This document shows, piece after piece, positions 7,472 to 16,396 of a stretch of DNA of 64,000 bases. Position 1 is the stretch's first letter. The number at the start of each line of letters is the position of its first letter. The notes under the pieces are model-generated. The model did no database searches, had not been told where the DNA came from, and was given only the letters and a program-made list of their open reading frames with translations. Made by a program: the position numbers and the translations under genes. Origin of the DNA: Halobium salinum (GTDB taxonomy: Archaea; Halobacteriota; Halobacteria; Halobacteriales; Haloferacaceae); assembly GCF_026586625.1 (NCBI RefSeq), contig NZ_JAODIW010000008.1, forward strand, positions 963,793 through 1,027,792, given 5' to 3'.

Positions 7472-8296
7472 ATGGCCGGAGAGAACACCGACGACGCGAC
7501 GTTCGAACGTGCTGTCGACCTGCTTCAGGAGTTGGGACTGAAGGAGTACGAGGCGAAGTGTTTCTCGGTGCTCTCGGGGAGACCGAAGGGGACGGCCAAG
7601 GAGATCAGCGACCGGTCCGACGTGCCCCGTACCCGCGTCTACGACGCGATTCGTGTCTTGGAGGCGAAGGGACTGGTCGAGGTCCAGCACGGCAGTCCAC
7701 AGCAGTTCCGGGCGATTCCGGTCGAGGAGGCCGTCGAGACGCTCCGTCGACAGTACGATTCGCGGTTCGACGAGTTACAAACCCTTCTGAACGAGGTCGA
7801 GACGAACGACGAGCCCGGAGACGAGGTCCACGAGGTGTGGGCGCTCTCGGGACGCACGGCTATCGACAACCGGACCGAGAGCCTCGTCGCGGACGCCGAG
7901 AGTGAGGTGGTGTTGGTCGTCGGCAACGAATCGGTAGTGACGTCGGGGCTGGTGGAGCGCCTGAACGAACGTCAAGCCGACGGCGTGGCGGTCGTCCTCG
8001 GGGGCGTCTCGGAGGCAGTCGGCAACAGCCTCAAGGAGGCGGTCCCCGACGCCGAGACGTTCGTCTCCGGGCTCTCTTGGCTACACGGACCGGTGGACGA
8101 CGGCGAGTTCCCGGCCGAGGCTTCCATCAGCCGGCTTCTCCTCGTCGACCGGAACACGATTCTGGTGAGTACGGACGACGGCGGGGTGGAGCGGGGGGTG
8201 TTCGGTCGAGGGTTCACCAACGGGCTCGTCGTCATCATGCGGCGGCTGATGGCGACCGGACTCGCACCGGGCGACGACCCCGAGATGACCGAGTAG
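7472..8296 (+). CDS. TrmB-family transcriptional regulator, second paralogue
   Basis: Protein of 274 residues with the same plan as its divergent neighbour. The winged helix at residues about 15-90 (LLQELGLKEYEAKCFSVLSGRPKGTAKEISDRSDVPRTRVYDAI) contains the block PRTRVYDA, also found in the other paralogue. A helical linker leads to a C-terminal PLD-like domain (WALSGRTAIDNRTESLVADAESEVVLVVGNES to GFTNGLVVIMRRLMA). An old local duplication is likely. Targets are unknown; the palindrome in its promoter suggests autoregulation. Confidence 0.85.
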   Translation: MAGENTDDATFERAVDLLQELGLKEYEAKCFSVLSGRPKGTAKEISDRSDVPRTRVYDAIRVLEAKGLVEVQHGSPQQFRAIPVEEAVETLRRQYDSRFDELQTLLNEVETNDEPGDEVHEVWALSGRTAIDNRTESLVADAESEVVLVVGNESVVTSGLVERLNERQADGVAVVLGGVSEAVGNSLKEAVPDAETFVSGLSWLHGPVDDGEFPAEASISRLLLVDRNTILVSTDDGGVERGVFGRGFTNGLVVIMRRLMATGLAPGDDPEMTE

Positions 8297-8395
8297 GGGG
8301 CGCCCCGTCAGCGCGGACTATGCGTCGGCTCCGCCGTCGAGACGCTCCCGGCAGGGCGACCGCGGAACGCGCCGACTGTGACCGCCGCTCGCCGG

Positions 8396-8917
8396 CTACC
8401 GGATGTGCCGCGAGCAGGTACCACAGAGGTTCTCCTCTTTCACGTCGACCTCGCGGACGGTCGGAGAGAAGGACATGACGCACTTGTTGTTGTCGCAGTG
8501 TTCGAGGCCGAACGTGTGGCCGATTTCGTGGACGACCTCCTTGCGGACGCGGTCGGCGAACACCTCGCGGGCCGGCTTCGTGGTGATGCCGCCGTCGGAG
8601 GAGGTCTGGAGTCGGTACGTGGAGATGACTGACCCGTTGCCGTTGAGATACGCGAGTCCGAAGACGTAGTTGCGCCGTCGGTAGTAGAGGTCCTGCGCGG
8701 TGATGCCGATGTTCTTCTCCCCACCACCCACGCGGCTTGCGAGTTCGATGAACTCCTCGGCCCGGTATTGGTTTCGGCTCCGGTCGAACGCGCCCTCGGG
8801 GATGGACTGCTCGTCGTGTACGGTCACGTCGACGTCGTACACCGAGCGCAGCGCCGCCGACGCTTCCCGCTTGACCTGCGCGGGGATCTCCCCGATGGGC
8901 ACGATGTCGACGAGCAT
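8396..8917 (-). CDS. amzA: Archaemetzincin metalloprotease
   Basis: Zinc metallopeptidase of 173 residues. The motif HEIGHTFGLEHCDNNKCVM starts at residue 130: H130, H134 and H140 bind the catalytic zinc and E131 is the general base. C141 and C146 of this motif, with C165 and C168 in the tail CGTC, form the second, four-cysteine zinc site that defines archaemetzincins. The physiological substrate is unknown. The start at 8917 follows a minus-strand TATA box (8941-8950) by about 28 bases, so the message is probably leaderless. It is divergent from the UPF0146 gene. Confidence 0.93.
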   Translation of the reverse strand: MLVDIVPIGEIPAQVKREASAALRSVYDVDVTVHDEQSIPEGAFDRSRNQYRAEEFIELASRVGGGEKNIGITAQDLYYRRRNYVFGLAYLNGNGSVISTYRLQTSSDGGITTKPAREVFADRVRKEVVHEIGHTFGLEHCDNNKCVMSFSPTVREVDVKEENLCGTCSRHIR

Positions 8918-8956
8918 GGAAGGGGTTAAGCGGCGCCCTCTCATAAATATCCCGAC
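8918..8956. promoter_or_regulatory. Interleaved divergent leaderless promoters, 39 bases
   Basis: TCATAAATAT at 8941-8950 read on the minus strand gives a TATA box about 28 bases before the amzA ATG. GGGGTTAAG at about 8922-8930 lies about 29 bases before the GTG at 8957. Each TATA element lies next to the other gene's start codon. Confidence 0.5.
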
Positions 8957-9364
8957 GTGAGAAAGTCCGGACGCGACGCGCTCGTCGGCGTTCTGTCGGC
9001 GTACGACCGACTCGTCGAGGTCGGCGTCGGCAGGGAGCCGGCGGTCGCGGCCGCCCTCGCCGACCGCGGGAGGGCCGTCGTCACCACCGACGTGTACGCG
9101 TTCCCCGTCCCCGAGGGCGTCCGGTTCGTCCGCGACGACGTGGTCGAGGCGAGCGAGCGCGACCACCCCGGCGAACACTACCGCGCCGACTGCCTCTACG
9201 CCCGCAACCTCCCGCCCGAACTCCACCGGCCGCTCCGGGACGTCGCCCGCGCCGTCGACGCCGACTGCCTGTTCACCACCCTCGGCTACGACGAGCCGGC
9301 GATTCCCACCTCGCGCGAACCGCTCGAGGGGAGCCGGGAGACGCTGTTCGTCGTTCGGCGGTAG
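8957..9364 (+). CDS. UPF0146 family protein
   Basis: Small archaeal protein of 135 residues starting with GTG. The sequence [43 protein letters not shown] looks like a degenerate Rossmann-type methyltransferase core, and [38 protein letters not shown] is the conserved UPF0146 block. No function is established for the family; methyltransferase ancestry is an inference from the fold-like pattern. It shares a 39-base control region with amzA. Confidence 0.8.
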   Translation: MRKSGRDALVGVLSAYDRLVEVGVGREPAVAAALADRGRAVVTTDVYAFPVPEGVRFVRDDVVEASERDHPGEHYRADCLYARNLPPELHRPLRDVARAVDADCLFTTLGYDEPAIPTSREPLEGSRETLFVVRR

Positions 9365-9455
9365 CGAGACGGCCGCATCGGGAGCGGGCACCACCTCCGT
9401 TTCTTGCCGGTGCCACCCGAAACATACATGCCGCGGACCGACGCACCCGCGAGAC

Positions 9456-10325
9456 ATGGAAGTCGACGCAGTCGTCCTCGACGTCGACGGGGTGCTGGTG
9501 GACGTGGCCGACTCGTACCGCCGAGCCATCGTCGAGTCGGTCGACCGGGTGTACGAGCGGACCATCGACGACGCGGACGTCCAGCGGTTCAAGGACGCCG
9601 GCGGGTTCAACAACGACTGGGAACTCACGTACGCCGCGGCCCTGTTCGTCCTCGCGCGCCGGGAGGGGTTGGAGGGGAGCGTCGCCGACTTCACCGACGC
9701 CATCGCCGAGCGCGGCGGCGGGCTGGCGGCCGCACAGGCCGTCGTCGCCGACATGCCCGGGGTCGCACAGGCCAGAGTCCGCGACCGCTGGGACCGAGAC
9801 CGCCTCCGGGAGACGTTCCAGGCGCTGTACCTCGGGAGCGACCTGTACCGCGAGTTCGAGGGCGGCGAGCCACCCTTCGAGGCCGAGGGGTACATCCACG
9901 ACGAGCCGGTCATCGTCACGCCCGAGACGGTCGAGACTCTGACCGACCGCTTCGACGTGGGCGTCCTCACCGGTCGTCCCGAGTCCGAAGCCGAGGTCGC
10001 CCTCGACCGGGCCGGTCTCCAACTCCCCGTCGAACACCGCTTCACGATGGACGACTGGGAGGAGGGGAAACCCCACCCGGCCGCGCTCGTCACCCTCGCC
10101 GAGCGCTTCGGCGCCGAGACGGTGGCGTTCGTCGGCGACACGCTCGACGACGTGAAGACGGCCCACAACGCGAACGAGGCCGACCCGACGCGGCGGTACT
10201 ACGGAATCGGCGTCCTGACCGGCGGCCTCACCGGTGAGGCCGGCCGGGAGACGTACGAGTCGGTCGACACCCACGCCGTCGTCGACAGCGTCAACGACCT
10301 CCCCGACCTCCTCACCAGCCGATAG
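9456..10325 (+). CDS. HAD superfamily IA hydrolase (TIGR01548-like)
   Basis: Predicted phosphatase of 289 residues. HAD motif I is [11 protein letters not shown] (nucleophile Asp about residue 8, acid/base Asp about 10), motif II lies in [11 protein letters not shown], the motif III Lys in [10 protein letters not shown], and motif IV is [14 protein letters not shown]. The helical cap occupies about residues 20-150. The sequence resembles the archaeal subgroup called TIGR01548. The substrate is unknown. It is followed after 4 bases by a small membrane protein gene, suggesting co-transcription. Confidence 0.85.
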   Translation: MEVDAVVLDVDGVLVDVADSYRRAIVESVDRVYERTIDDADVQRFKDAGGFNNDWELTYAAALFVLARREGLEGSVADFTDAIAERGGGLAAAQAVVADMPGVAQARVRDRWDRDRLRETFQALYLGSDLYREFEGGEPPFEAEGYIHDEPVIVTPETVETLTDRFDVGVLTGRPESEAEVALDRAGLQLPVEHRFTMDDWEEGKPHPAALVTLAERFGAETVAFVGDTLDDVKTAHNANEADPTRRYYGIGVLTGGLTGEAGRETYESVDTHAVVDSVNDLPDLLTSR

Positions 10326-10329
10326 CGCC

Positions 10330-10533
10330 ATGGCACGGAGCCGCTACCGGAGCTTCATCCTCGGCCTGCTCGCGCTCGATGTGGTCGCCGTCGGTGTCGG
10401 CACCGTCCTCTCGGCGGTGCTCGGCCTCGAGGCACTGGTCGCGTTCGGTCTCCCCCTGCTCGTCGCCCCCGTCGTCGCCTACTGGGTCGCGTACCGGACG
10501 GACCTACTCGTCGGCGGGTCGGGGATACAGTGA
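10330..10533 (+). CDS. Small two-helix membrane protein, 67 aa
   Basis: It has two hydrophobic segments, about residues 8-32 (FILGLLALDVVAVGVGTVLSA) and 36-54 (VAFGLPLLVAPVVAYWVAY), joined by a short loop, with a polar tail. It starts 4 bases after the HAD gene stop, so it is likely in the same operon. No family is recognised. Confidence 0.65.
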   Translation: MARSRYRSFILGLLALDVVAVGVGTVLSAVLGLEALVAFGLPLLVAPVVAYWVAYRTDLLVGGSGIQ

Positions 10534-10584
10534 GACCGACCGGACACCGCTCGAGGCGTTTCTGTGCTCGGCAGACGCGTTAAA

Positions 10585-10686
10585 ATATCTAGAGATATCG
10601 CTAGTTCATCGCGGTTCGGTTTCCGTACTGTCAGGCCCCGAAACCCTTATTTACGGTGTTTAGCAACGAAGTTGACAGACGCTAAA
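10585..10686 (+). promoter_or_regulatory. Promoter with two inverted repeats before a secreted protein gene
   Basis: ATATCT-AG-AGATAT at 10585-10598 is a 6-bp inverted repeat. CCTTATTTA at about 10645-10653 is a TATA-like box. TTTAGC at 10659-10664 and GCTAAA at 10681-10686 form a second inverted repeat around the presumed transcription start, its right arm touching the ATG at 10686. Confidence 0.45.
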
Positions 10687-11345
10687 TGAGTCGAATGGAG
10701 AGACTTTCACGGCGGAGAATGTTGGGATACGTCGGAACCGCGGGCGTGGTTCTCGGCACGGCGGGGGTCGGTGCGGTGATGTTCTCCGGCACCGGCGTCG
10801 CCATCGACGCGGACTCGCTTCGCGCCGATGCCGTCACGCTGACGAGCAACAACGGTGAGGTAGAGCGGCTGACGCTGCGGCCGGACCTCGTCTTCAGTTG
10901 GGACGGACTGGACGCCACCCCCGAGACGATGTCGTTCTCGGTGGACGTGCGGCTGGCCGGAACGGGGGAGGCGTTCACGTCGCTGACGACCGAGGAGACG
11001 AGCGTCGGCGCCGACGGGCTCGCCGGCGAGGAGCGTTATCGGTTCTCGCGGGCGTACGACCTGGTCGGCTCGGGACCGCTCGACGAGGCGGACTTCGAAC
11101 CCGAGAAGGGCGGCGGCCGGGAGGACCTGACCGCCGAGACCGAGGTCGGCGTCCGCGTGACCGGCCGGCTCACCGACGCGGCCGGGAACCAGTACGTCGA
11201 CGGCGGGTCGACGACCTACACGGTGTCGGTCACCAACGAGGGCGCCGGGAACCGGACCGGCGGGCGTGCGGGGACGGGCGGCAATGCGGCCGGGAAGGAC
11301 CCCGGAAGGGGGAGCGGCGGCGGAAACGGAAACGGTCGGAACTGA
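10686..11345 (+). CDS. Tat-exported protein with Gly/Asn-rich tail, function unknown
   Basis: Protein of 219 residues. The N-terminus has a twin-arginine motif (SRRRMLGYVGTAG) and a hydrophobic stretch without a lipobox Cys, so it is either released or N-terminally anchored. The middle (about residues 40-185) alternates in a beta-sheet-like pattern and contains DLVFSWDGLDATPETMSFSVDVRL. The last 30 residues are almost all Gly, Asn, Arg and Lys. No family recognised. It has its own promoter with two inverted repeats. Confidence 0.7.
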   Translation: MSRMERLSRRRMLGYVGTAGVVLGTAGVGAVMFSGTGVAIDADSLRADAVTLTSNNGEVERLTLRPDLVFSWDGLDATPETMSFSVDVRLAGTGEAFTSLTTEETSVGADGLAGEERYRFSRAYDLVGSGPLDEADFEPEKGGGREDLTAETEVGVRVTGRLTDAAGNQYVDGGSTTYTVSVTNEGAGNRTGGRAGTGGNAAGKDPGRGSGGGNGNGRN

Positions 11346-11438
11346 GCGAGAACCAGCCGTCGGGCCGGTCACTGCCCACCGAAGTCGAACACCTGTCCTA
11401 CGAGCAACACTTAGGGGCGTGGAGCGACGAACCTTCGT

Positions 11439-11624
11439 GTGCTCCGAACGCTACTCGTGCGGCTCCGTGAGTGGGTCGCGGTCGAGGACGCCGAGGACCG
11501 AGTCGAGGGCACCGGCGAGGCCGTCCTCGACCCGGCGTACAGCGGCCGGTACACCGCCGAGCGCGAACTCAGGCGTCTCTCGGACGCCGCCGACGCGGAG
11601 ACCGACCGGCACGACGAGCGCTGA
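11439..11624 (+). CDS. Small charged protein, 61 aa
   Basis: GTG-started frame with third positions almost always G or C, as in neighbouring genes. The product is soluble and charged (LREWVAVEDAEDRVEG, then GRYTAERELRRLSDAADAETD). It is convergent with the gene ending at 11633. No family recognised. Confidence 0.55.
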   Translation: MLRTLLVRLREWVAVEDAEDRVEGTGEAVLDPAYSGRYTAERELRRLSDAADAETDRHDER

Positions 11625-11632
11625 GACTGCCG

Positions 11633-12124
11633 TCACGACCCGCCGAGAGAGAGGAGTCGCGTCCGTCCGCCCGGGTCGAAGACGTCCGGCTCCGCGCCGG
11701 CTTCGCGCGCCCGGTCCCGGAGCGCCCGCGCGAGCGCTACGGTCTCCGCCCGCTCGTCGTTCGACCGGAAGGCGAGCCGGAGGCGGCCGTCGCGACCGGC
11801 GACCCGGAGGTGGAGTGCGAACCCGGTCGGGCGGGCGAACGGCGCGAGGCCGTCGAGGTCGGCGTACCGCACCCGAACCGCGTCGGGGTGGTGGGTCGCC
11901 TCGGTGCGGGAGACGGCGTGTGGGTCGTACAGCCCGAGTTCCTCCGGGAGACCGAGGAGGAGGCCCCCGAGCGCGTCGGCCGCGAGACGCGTCGAGAGCC
12001 CGTGTCGCGAGGGTGCGACGACGAACTCGCGGTCGTCGAGAAACAGACGGCCGGGACGAGCCCGCTCGTCGGGGTCGGTGCGGAGGAGTACGTCGTAGGT
12101 GTCGGGTTCGGCCTCGGGGGACAC
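11633..12124 (-). CDS. Uncharacterised haloarchaeal protein, 163 aa
   Basis: Soluble acidic protein. From the GTG at 12124 it reads SPEAEPDTYDVLLRTDPDER and continues with RLFLDDREFVVAPSRHGLSTRLAADALGGLL. No ATG is available in frame, so the exact start is uncertain; a TTG lies about 25 bases upstream. It has no signal peptide or membrane segment and no recognised motif. It is divergent from the F420-reductase gene, with about 110 bases between. Confidence 0.6.
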   Translation of the reverse strand: MSPEAEPDTYDVLLRTDPDERARPGRLFLDDREFVVAPSRHGLSTRLAADALGGLLLGLPEELGLYDPHAVSRTEATHHPDAVRVRYADLDGLAPFARPTGFALHLRVAGRDGRLRLAFRSNDERAETVALARALRDRAREAGAEPDVFDPGGRTRLLSLGGS

Positions 12125-12233
12125 GCGAGGGTCGTCGTGTCGAGCCGACAAAAGCCGACCGGCGAAGCCGCGTCGGCGGCCGCCGATGCCGACATACGAT
12201 GGCTTTACCTGCCAACCGTTCTCACCCCGAGGT

Positions 12234-12902
12234 ATGCGAATCGCGTTACTCGGCGGGACCGGCGACATCGGCGAGGGACTGGCGCTCCGGTGGGCGTTCC
12301 ACACCGACCACGAGGTGCTCGTCGGCTCGCGGGACCCCGAGCGCGCCCGGACGAAGGCCGAGGAGTACGAGACCGAACTCGACAGCCGCGGCGTCGAGGC
12401 GAAGGTGAAGGGGTTCGCCAACGCGATGGCGGCCGACCGCGCCGACGTGGTCGTGCTCGCGGTGCCGCCGTACCACGTCGCCGACACAGTCGAGAGCATC
12501 GAAGACGAGCTCGCGGACACGGACGTGCTCGTCTCCCCCGCGACGGGGATGAAACGCGACGAGGACGGGATGCACTACCACCGCCCGAGCGCCGGCAGCG
12601 TGACGAAACTCGCCGCCGACGCCGCCCCCGAGGGCGTCCCGGTCGTCGGCGCGTTCCACAACCTCGCCGCGGGCCGACTCGCGGACCTCACCGCCGACCT
12701 CGGCATCGACACCCTGCTCGTCGGCGACGACCCCGACGCGAAGGACATCGTCCGGATGCTCGCCGAGGAAATCGAGGGCCTGCGCGCGCTCGACGCCGGC
12801 GGCATCGCCAACGCACCCGAAGTGGAGAGCGTCACGCCCCTGCTCGTGAACGTCGCGATGAACAACGAGGGGATGCACGACCTGGGAATCCAGTTCCGCT
12901 GA
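12234..12902 (+). CDS. npdG: F420H2:NADP oxidoreductase (NADPH-dependent F420 reductase)
   Basis: Soluble enzyme of 222 residues that moves hydride between coenzyme F420 and NADP. The N-terminal Rossmann motif is MRIALLGGTGDIGEGLALRWA, followed by VLVGSRDPERA for NADP phosphate binding, the conserved DVVVLAVPPYHV, and the F420-side block VVGAFHNLAAGRLADL. Length fits the family. A TATA-like GGCTTTACC at about 12200-12208 lies 27 bases before the ATG, giving a leaderless message. Confidence 0.92.
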   Translation: MRIALLGGTGDIGEGLALRWAFHTDHEVLVGSRDPERARTKAEEYETELDSRGVEAKVKGFANAMAADRADVVVLAVPPYHVADTVESIEDELADTDVLVSPATGMKRDEDGMHYHRPSAGSVTKLAADAAPEGVPVVGAFHNLAAGRLADLTADLGIDTLLVGDDPDAKDIVRMLAEEIEGLRALDAGGIANAPEVESVTPLLVNVAMNNEGMHDLGIQFR

Positions 12903-12965
12903 GATGGACAGCGAGGGTCAAAGCGCGGTTTGACGTTACGCGAGGGTTTTACAGCCACCCGTCGG

Positions 12966-13622
12966 ATGACGAGTGTGAACCGACGCCGCCTGCTCTCCGG
13001 GCTGACGACCGGAACACTCCTTCCGTTCACCGCGGGCTGTCTCTCCAGTCTCGACGGTTCGTCTCCGGATAGCACGACGACGGAGGCGGACGACCCCTCG
13101 GACACCGACGACTTCCGACGGGCGGTCTCCGTCGTCGCCGTCGACGACGTACCGAACGAAGTCCCGGTCGCCCTCGACGTCAGGGTCGTCCAACCTCACG
13201 CCACCACAGAGCAGACCGCCCGTCTCGAAACGACCGTGACGAACGCCGGCGACGCCGACGACCGGTTTCCGCCGGCGTACTACAAGGGCGCGAGTTCCGA
13301 GGGCGGTCTCCTGCTCTACTCGACTCGTGCGCCGGACGGCCCCGACCCCGACTCCGGGCCCGACTGTGTCGGAACGAGCGGGAAGTCGGCCGACGAACTG
13401 GCGTGGACGACAGAGGGCGTCGGGCCGGTGCAGCTGGAACCGGACGAGTCGACGACGGAGGAGTTGCTCGTCGCCGACGACCCGACCACCGTCGGCTGCG
13501 TTCCGACGGGTCGATACCGCTTCGAGACGCGATACGCCGTCGGCGACCCGGAGGACGGGCGGACGTTCGACTGGGGGTTCACGCTGCGAGTCGAAGCGGG
13601 CGGTCGCGCGACGACTCGGTGA
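12966..13622 (+). CDS. Predicted Tat lipoprotein, function unknown
   Basis: Protein of 218 residues. The N-terminus NRRRLLSGLTTGTLLPFTAGC carries paired arginines and a lipobox with the modified Cys at about residue 24, followed by a Ser/Thr/Asp linker. The mature domain looks like an immunoglobulin-like or CARDB-like beta sandwich (ARLETTVTNAGDADDRFPP) and ends YRFETRYAVGDPEDGRTFDWGFTLRVE. It contains two Cys in the mature region that could pair. No enzyme motif is seen. Convergent with the methyltransferase gene. Confidence 0.75.
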   Translation: MTSVNRRRLLSGLTTGTLLPFTAGCLSSLDGSSPDSTTTEADDPSDTDDFRRAVSVVAVDDVPNEVPVALDVRVVQPHATTEQTARLETTVTNAGDADDRFPPAYYKGASSEGGLLLYSTRAPDGPDPDSGPDCVGTSGKSADELAWTTEGVGPVQLEPDESTTEELLVADDPTTVGCVPTGRYRFETRYAVGDPEDGRTFDWGFTLRVEAGGRATTR

Positions 13623-13630
13623 GAGTGCGC

Positions 13631-14521
13631 TCAGTCCCGCACCCGTGCCACCGCCAACAGATGCGTCGAGAGGTCCGCGACCGTCCGGTCCTCGCGGAGC
13701 AGGTCGGTCGTCTCCTCGACTGCCTCCCGCGCCGCCGAGTCCGCGTCTTCGAGGTCGGTATCGGCGACTCGGCGGGCCGAGGCGACCCCCTCCAGTCCCG
13801 CGACCGTCTCGACCGTCAGCCCGCCCGATTCCAGCAACCGTTCCAACTCCCCCACGCGGAAGAAGTGGGCGGCGAAACAGCCGGGGTCGAGACCGTGACG
13901 CGAGAGCAACTCGCGGTCGTAGTCGCCGGTCCGGGCGAACTCGGGCAGGACGACGGCCGCCGCGTCGGCGTCCGAGTCGCCGCCGACGGCCTGTACCATC
14001 GCCTGCACCATCGCGAGCCGACCCATCACGGAGACGAAGACGGGCGAACCGGTCCGGGTGACCCGGGCCAGTTCGGTGGCCGCCGTCTCCCGTTCGTCGG
14101 CGTCGAGGACGTGTGAGAGGGGGCCGCCGAGACAGAGCGTCGCGTCGAAACGGTTGGCCTCGAAGTCGAGGTCGCGGACGTCGCCGCGTTCGACCGTGAC
14201 GGCGTCTGCGAGGTCGCGCTCCTCGACCTTCTCGCGGGCGATTTGCAGTTGCTGTTCGCTCACGTCGACGAGCGTCACGTCGTAGCCGCGCTCGGCGAGC
14301 CACACCGAGTACCGGCCGGCCGCGCCGCCGGCGTCGAGGACGCGACCCGAGTCGGGGAGGTGCTCGTCGAGGTACTCGACGGTCCCGTCCCACTCCAGGC
14401 GGTGATACGCATCGCGGTCGAGTCGCTCCCACTCGCCGCGGCCGAGGTCGTCGTAGAACGCCTCGGCGCCGAGCGTCCCCCACGACCAGGTGTTGGGGCT
14501 CTCGGCGTCCTCGTCGGTCAT
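13631..14521 (-). CDS. Class I SAM-dependent methyltransferase
   Basis: Protein of 296 residues. The SAM-binding glycine motif is RVLDAGGAAGRYSVWLAERGYDVTLVDVSEQQL (about residues 57-90), with acidic motif II in VTLVDVS and ERGDVRDLDFEANRFDATLCLGGPLSHVLD as motifs III/IV. The C-terminal third (FFRVGELERLLESGGLTVETVAGLEGVAS) matches ubiE-like methyltransferases. The substrate is unknown. The ATG at 14521 is chosen; an upstream TTG would add Arg-rich residues. Confidence 0.85.
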   Translation of the reverse strand: MTDEDAESPNTWSWGTLGAEAFYDDLGRGEWERLDRDAYHRLEWDGTVEYLDEHLPDSGRVLDAGGAAGRYSVWLAERGYDVTLVDVSEQQLQIAREKVEERDLADAVTVERGDVRDLDFEANRFDATLCLGGPLSHVLDADERETAATELARVTRTGSPVFVSVMGRLAMVQAMVQAVGGDSDADAAAVVLPEFARTGDYDRELLSRHGLDPGCFAAHFFRVGELERLLESGGLTVETVAGLEGVASARRVADTDLEDADSAAREAVEETTDLLREDRTVADLSTHLLAVARVRD

Positions 14522-14625
14522 GGTGGGTCGCTGACGGCGGCGGGACAAAAGCGGTTCCATCGTGTGGGTTCCGTTACCACGACTCCGCGACGGTGGCGCC
14601 CGGTCGCCAGTCGGCTACTGCTCGG

Positions 14626-15597
14626 CTACTCCTTCGTGTCCGCCGACGCGGGTTCGTCGACCTCGACGGCGACCGGCTGGCGGACCAGATTACCCCACTC
14701 GGTCCACGAGCCGTCGTAGTTCGTCACGTCCCAGCCCAGCAGTTCGTGCAGTACGAACCAGGTGATGGAGGAACGCTCGCCGATGCGACAGTAGGTAATC
14801 ACCTCGTCGTCGCCGTGGATACCGTGCTCGGCGTACACCGAGCGCAGGTCGTCGCCACCCTTGAACCGGCCGTCGCCGTCGAGGTTCTCCTTCCAGGTGA
14901 CGTTGGTCGCACCGGGGATGTGCCCGGCACGACGAGCGGTCTCCTTCGACCCCTCCGGGGCGACGATTTCGCCGCGGTACTCCTCCGCGGAGCGCACGTC
15001 GACCATCGGAATCTCGGGGTCGTCGCCGAGTTCCGCGCGACCCTCGGCGGAGGACTCGCCCTCCACCGCCGCCACGTCCTCGACGCGGTCGAGGTAGGCA
15101 CGGAGCTCCTCGTTCGGTCCCGACGACTCGTACTCGCGGGTCGTGTACTCGGGCACCTCGTCGGTCGTCGGGTAGTCGTGCTCGACCCAGTAGGCCCGGC
15201 CGCCGTCGAGCAGGCGCACGTCGTCGTGGCCGTAGTATCTGAACTGCCAGTAGGTGTACGCCGCCCACTGGTTCGACTCGTCGCCGTAGAGGACGACCGT
15301 GGTGTCCTCGGTGATGCCGGCCTCGCCGAGCACCTGCTCGAACTCGGCTCGCTTCAGGATGTCGCGCTCGACGGAGTCCTGCAGGTGGGTGCCCCAGCGG
15401 AAGCCGACGGCGCCCGGAACGTGGCGCTCGGCGTACGACTCCTCGTACGCGATGTCGGCCTCGACGAGCCGGTAGTCGGGGTCGTCGGACTCGAACGCGT
15501 CGAGGCGCTCGCGGAGCCAGTCGGGGGAGACGAGGACGTCTTCGGCCGTCTGGTACTTCTCGTCGATTTCGGGGTCGGCGTGCTCGGCGTCGCTCAT
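14626..15597 (-). CDS. tssA: Thiosulfate sulfurtransferase (tandem rhodanese domains)
   Basis: Cytoplasmic enzyme of 323 residues with two rhodanese domains. The N-terminal, inactive domain spans about residues 15-150 (VSPDWLRERLDAFESDDPDYRLVEADI, HVPGAVGFRWGTHLQD). The catalytic one spans 165-310 and contains MVDVRSAEEYRGE, GHIPGATNVTWKENLD and the active-site Cys at about 270 in TYCRIGERSS. It transfers sulfane sulfur from thiosulfate to acceptors such as cyanide or thiols. The gene stands alone with about 100 bases on the 3' side. Confidence 0.92.
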   Translation of the reverse strand: MSDAEHADPEIDEKYQTAEDVLVSPDWLRERLDAFESDDPDYRLVEADIAYEESYAERHVPGAVGFRWGTHLQDSVERDILKRAEFEQVLGEAGITEDTTVVLYGDESNQWAAYTYWQFRYYGHDDVRLLDGGRAYWVEHDYPTTDEVPEYTTREYESSGPNEELRAYLDRVEDVAAVEGESSAEGRAELGDDPEIPMVDVRSAEEYRGEIVAPEGSKETARRAGHIPGATNVTWKENLDGDGRFKGGDDLRSVYAEHGIHGDDEVITYCRIGERSSITWFVLHELLGWDVTNYDGSWTEWGNLVRQPVAVEVDEPASADTKE

Positions 15598-15819
15598 GGG
15601 GTCGAGTCTGGGGGCGGGACGCGGGTACGTCCACGGGTTGTATATGTCGGGTTCGAGTTCCGGGGCGAGAACGGCCCCGCCGACGACGAGGAAGAGCCGC
15701 GGGGCCGCCCGCGACGACCCGACCAATCGCCACGGGTGGGGCTCCGGAAGGGGCCGGGGGCTTCCGAGGGTCGTCGTCGGGAACGCGTCACCGGCAACAC
15801 GACCGACCCTACCGAAAAC

Positions 15820-16395
15820 TCACTCCGTCAGTCGAAGCGACATCTCCAGTTCGAAGCTCTCGCTGTTGCTGGTCTCGAAGCCGACCTTCTCGTAGAGGCC
15901 GACGGCGGGGCGGTTCCAGCGCTCGACGGTGAGCCACACCTTCTCGACGCCGTTCTCCTGGCCGTATCCGAGCAGAGTCTCGATGAGGTTCGTGCCGATA
16001 CCGGCGCGCTGGTAGGGCTGGTAGACGAAGATGGCGAGTTCGTAGGCGTCCTCGTCGGGAACGAGCACGGCGTGGCCGGCGACCCCCTCGCCGTCCCACG
16101 CGACGACGTTGAGACAGTCCTCGCCGAGGATGGTGTCGAGCCAGTCGCGGATGCGCGACTCCCGGCCGGGCGGGATTCCCTGTGCGCGGTCGGAGGGGTC
16201 GAAGTCGTCGTACATCGCCACGAGCGCCTCGAACTCCTCGGCGCTTCGGTCGGTGCCGCCGTCGCCCGTCTCGTCCCGGTCCCGAGTGTCGTACGCACGG
16301 ACCTCGATGGTGCGTCCCTCGCGGTCCTCGAAGGAGACCGGCGGTCGGGGGAAGGGGCCGGCGACCTCGTCGGGGTAGATGCGTTCGCCCGCCAT
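15820..16395 (-). CDS. GNAT family N-acetyltransferase
   Basis: Protein of 191 residues. The acetyl-CoA-binding core is at about residues 95-185: GVAGHAVLVPDEDAYELAIFVYQPYQRAGIGTNLIETLLGYGQE has the Q/R-x-x-G-x-G/A pattern (QRAGIG), and RPAVGLYEKVGF is motif B. The N-terminal 80 residues contain SAEEFEALVAMYDDFDPSDRAQGIPP, seen in archaeal GNAT proteins. The gene begins one base after the UspA stop, so the two are translated from one message. The acceptor is unknown. Confidence 0.87.
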   Translation of the reverse strand: MAGERIYPDEVAGPFPRPPVSFEDREGRTIEVRAYDTRDRDETGDGGTDRSAEEFEALVAMYDDFDPSDRAQGIPPGRESRIRDWLDTILGEDCLNVVAWDGEGVAGHAVLVPDEDAYELAIFVYQPYQRAGIGTNLIETLLGYGQENGVEKVWLTVERWNRPAVGLYEKVGFETSNSESFELEMSLRLTE

Positions 16396-16396
16396 G

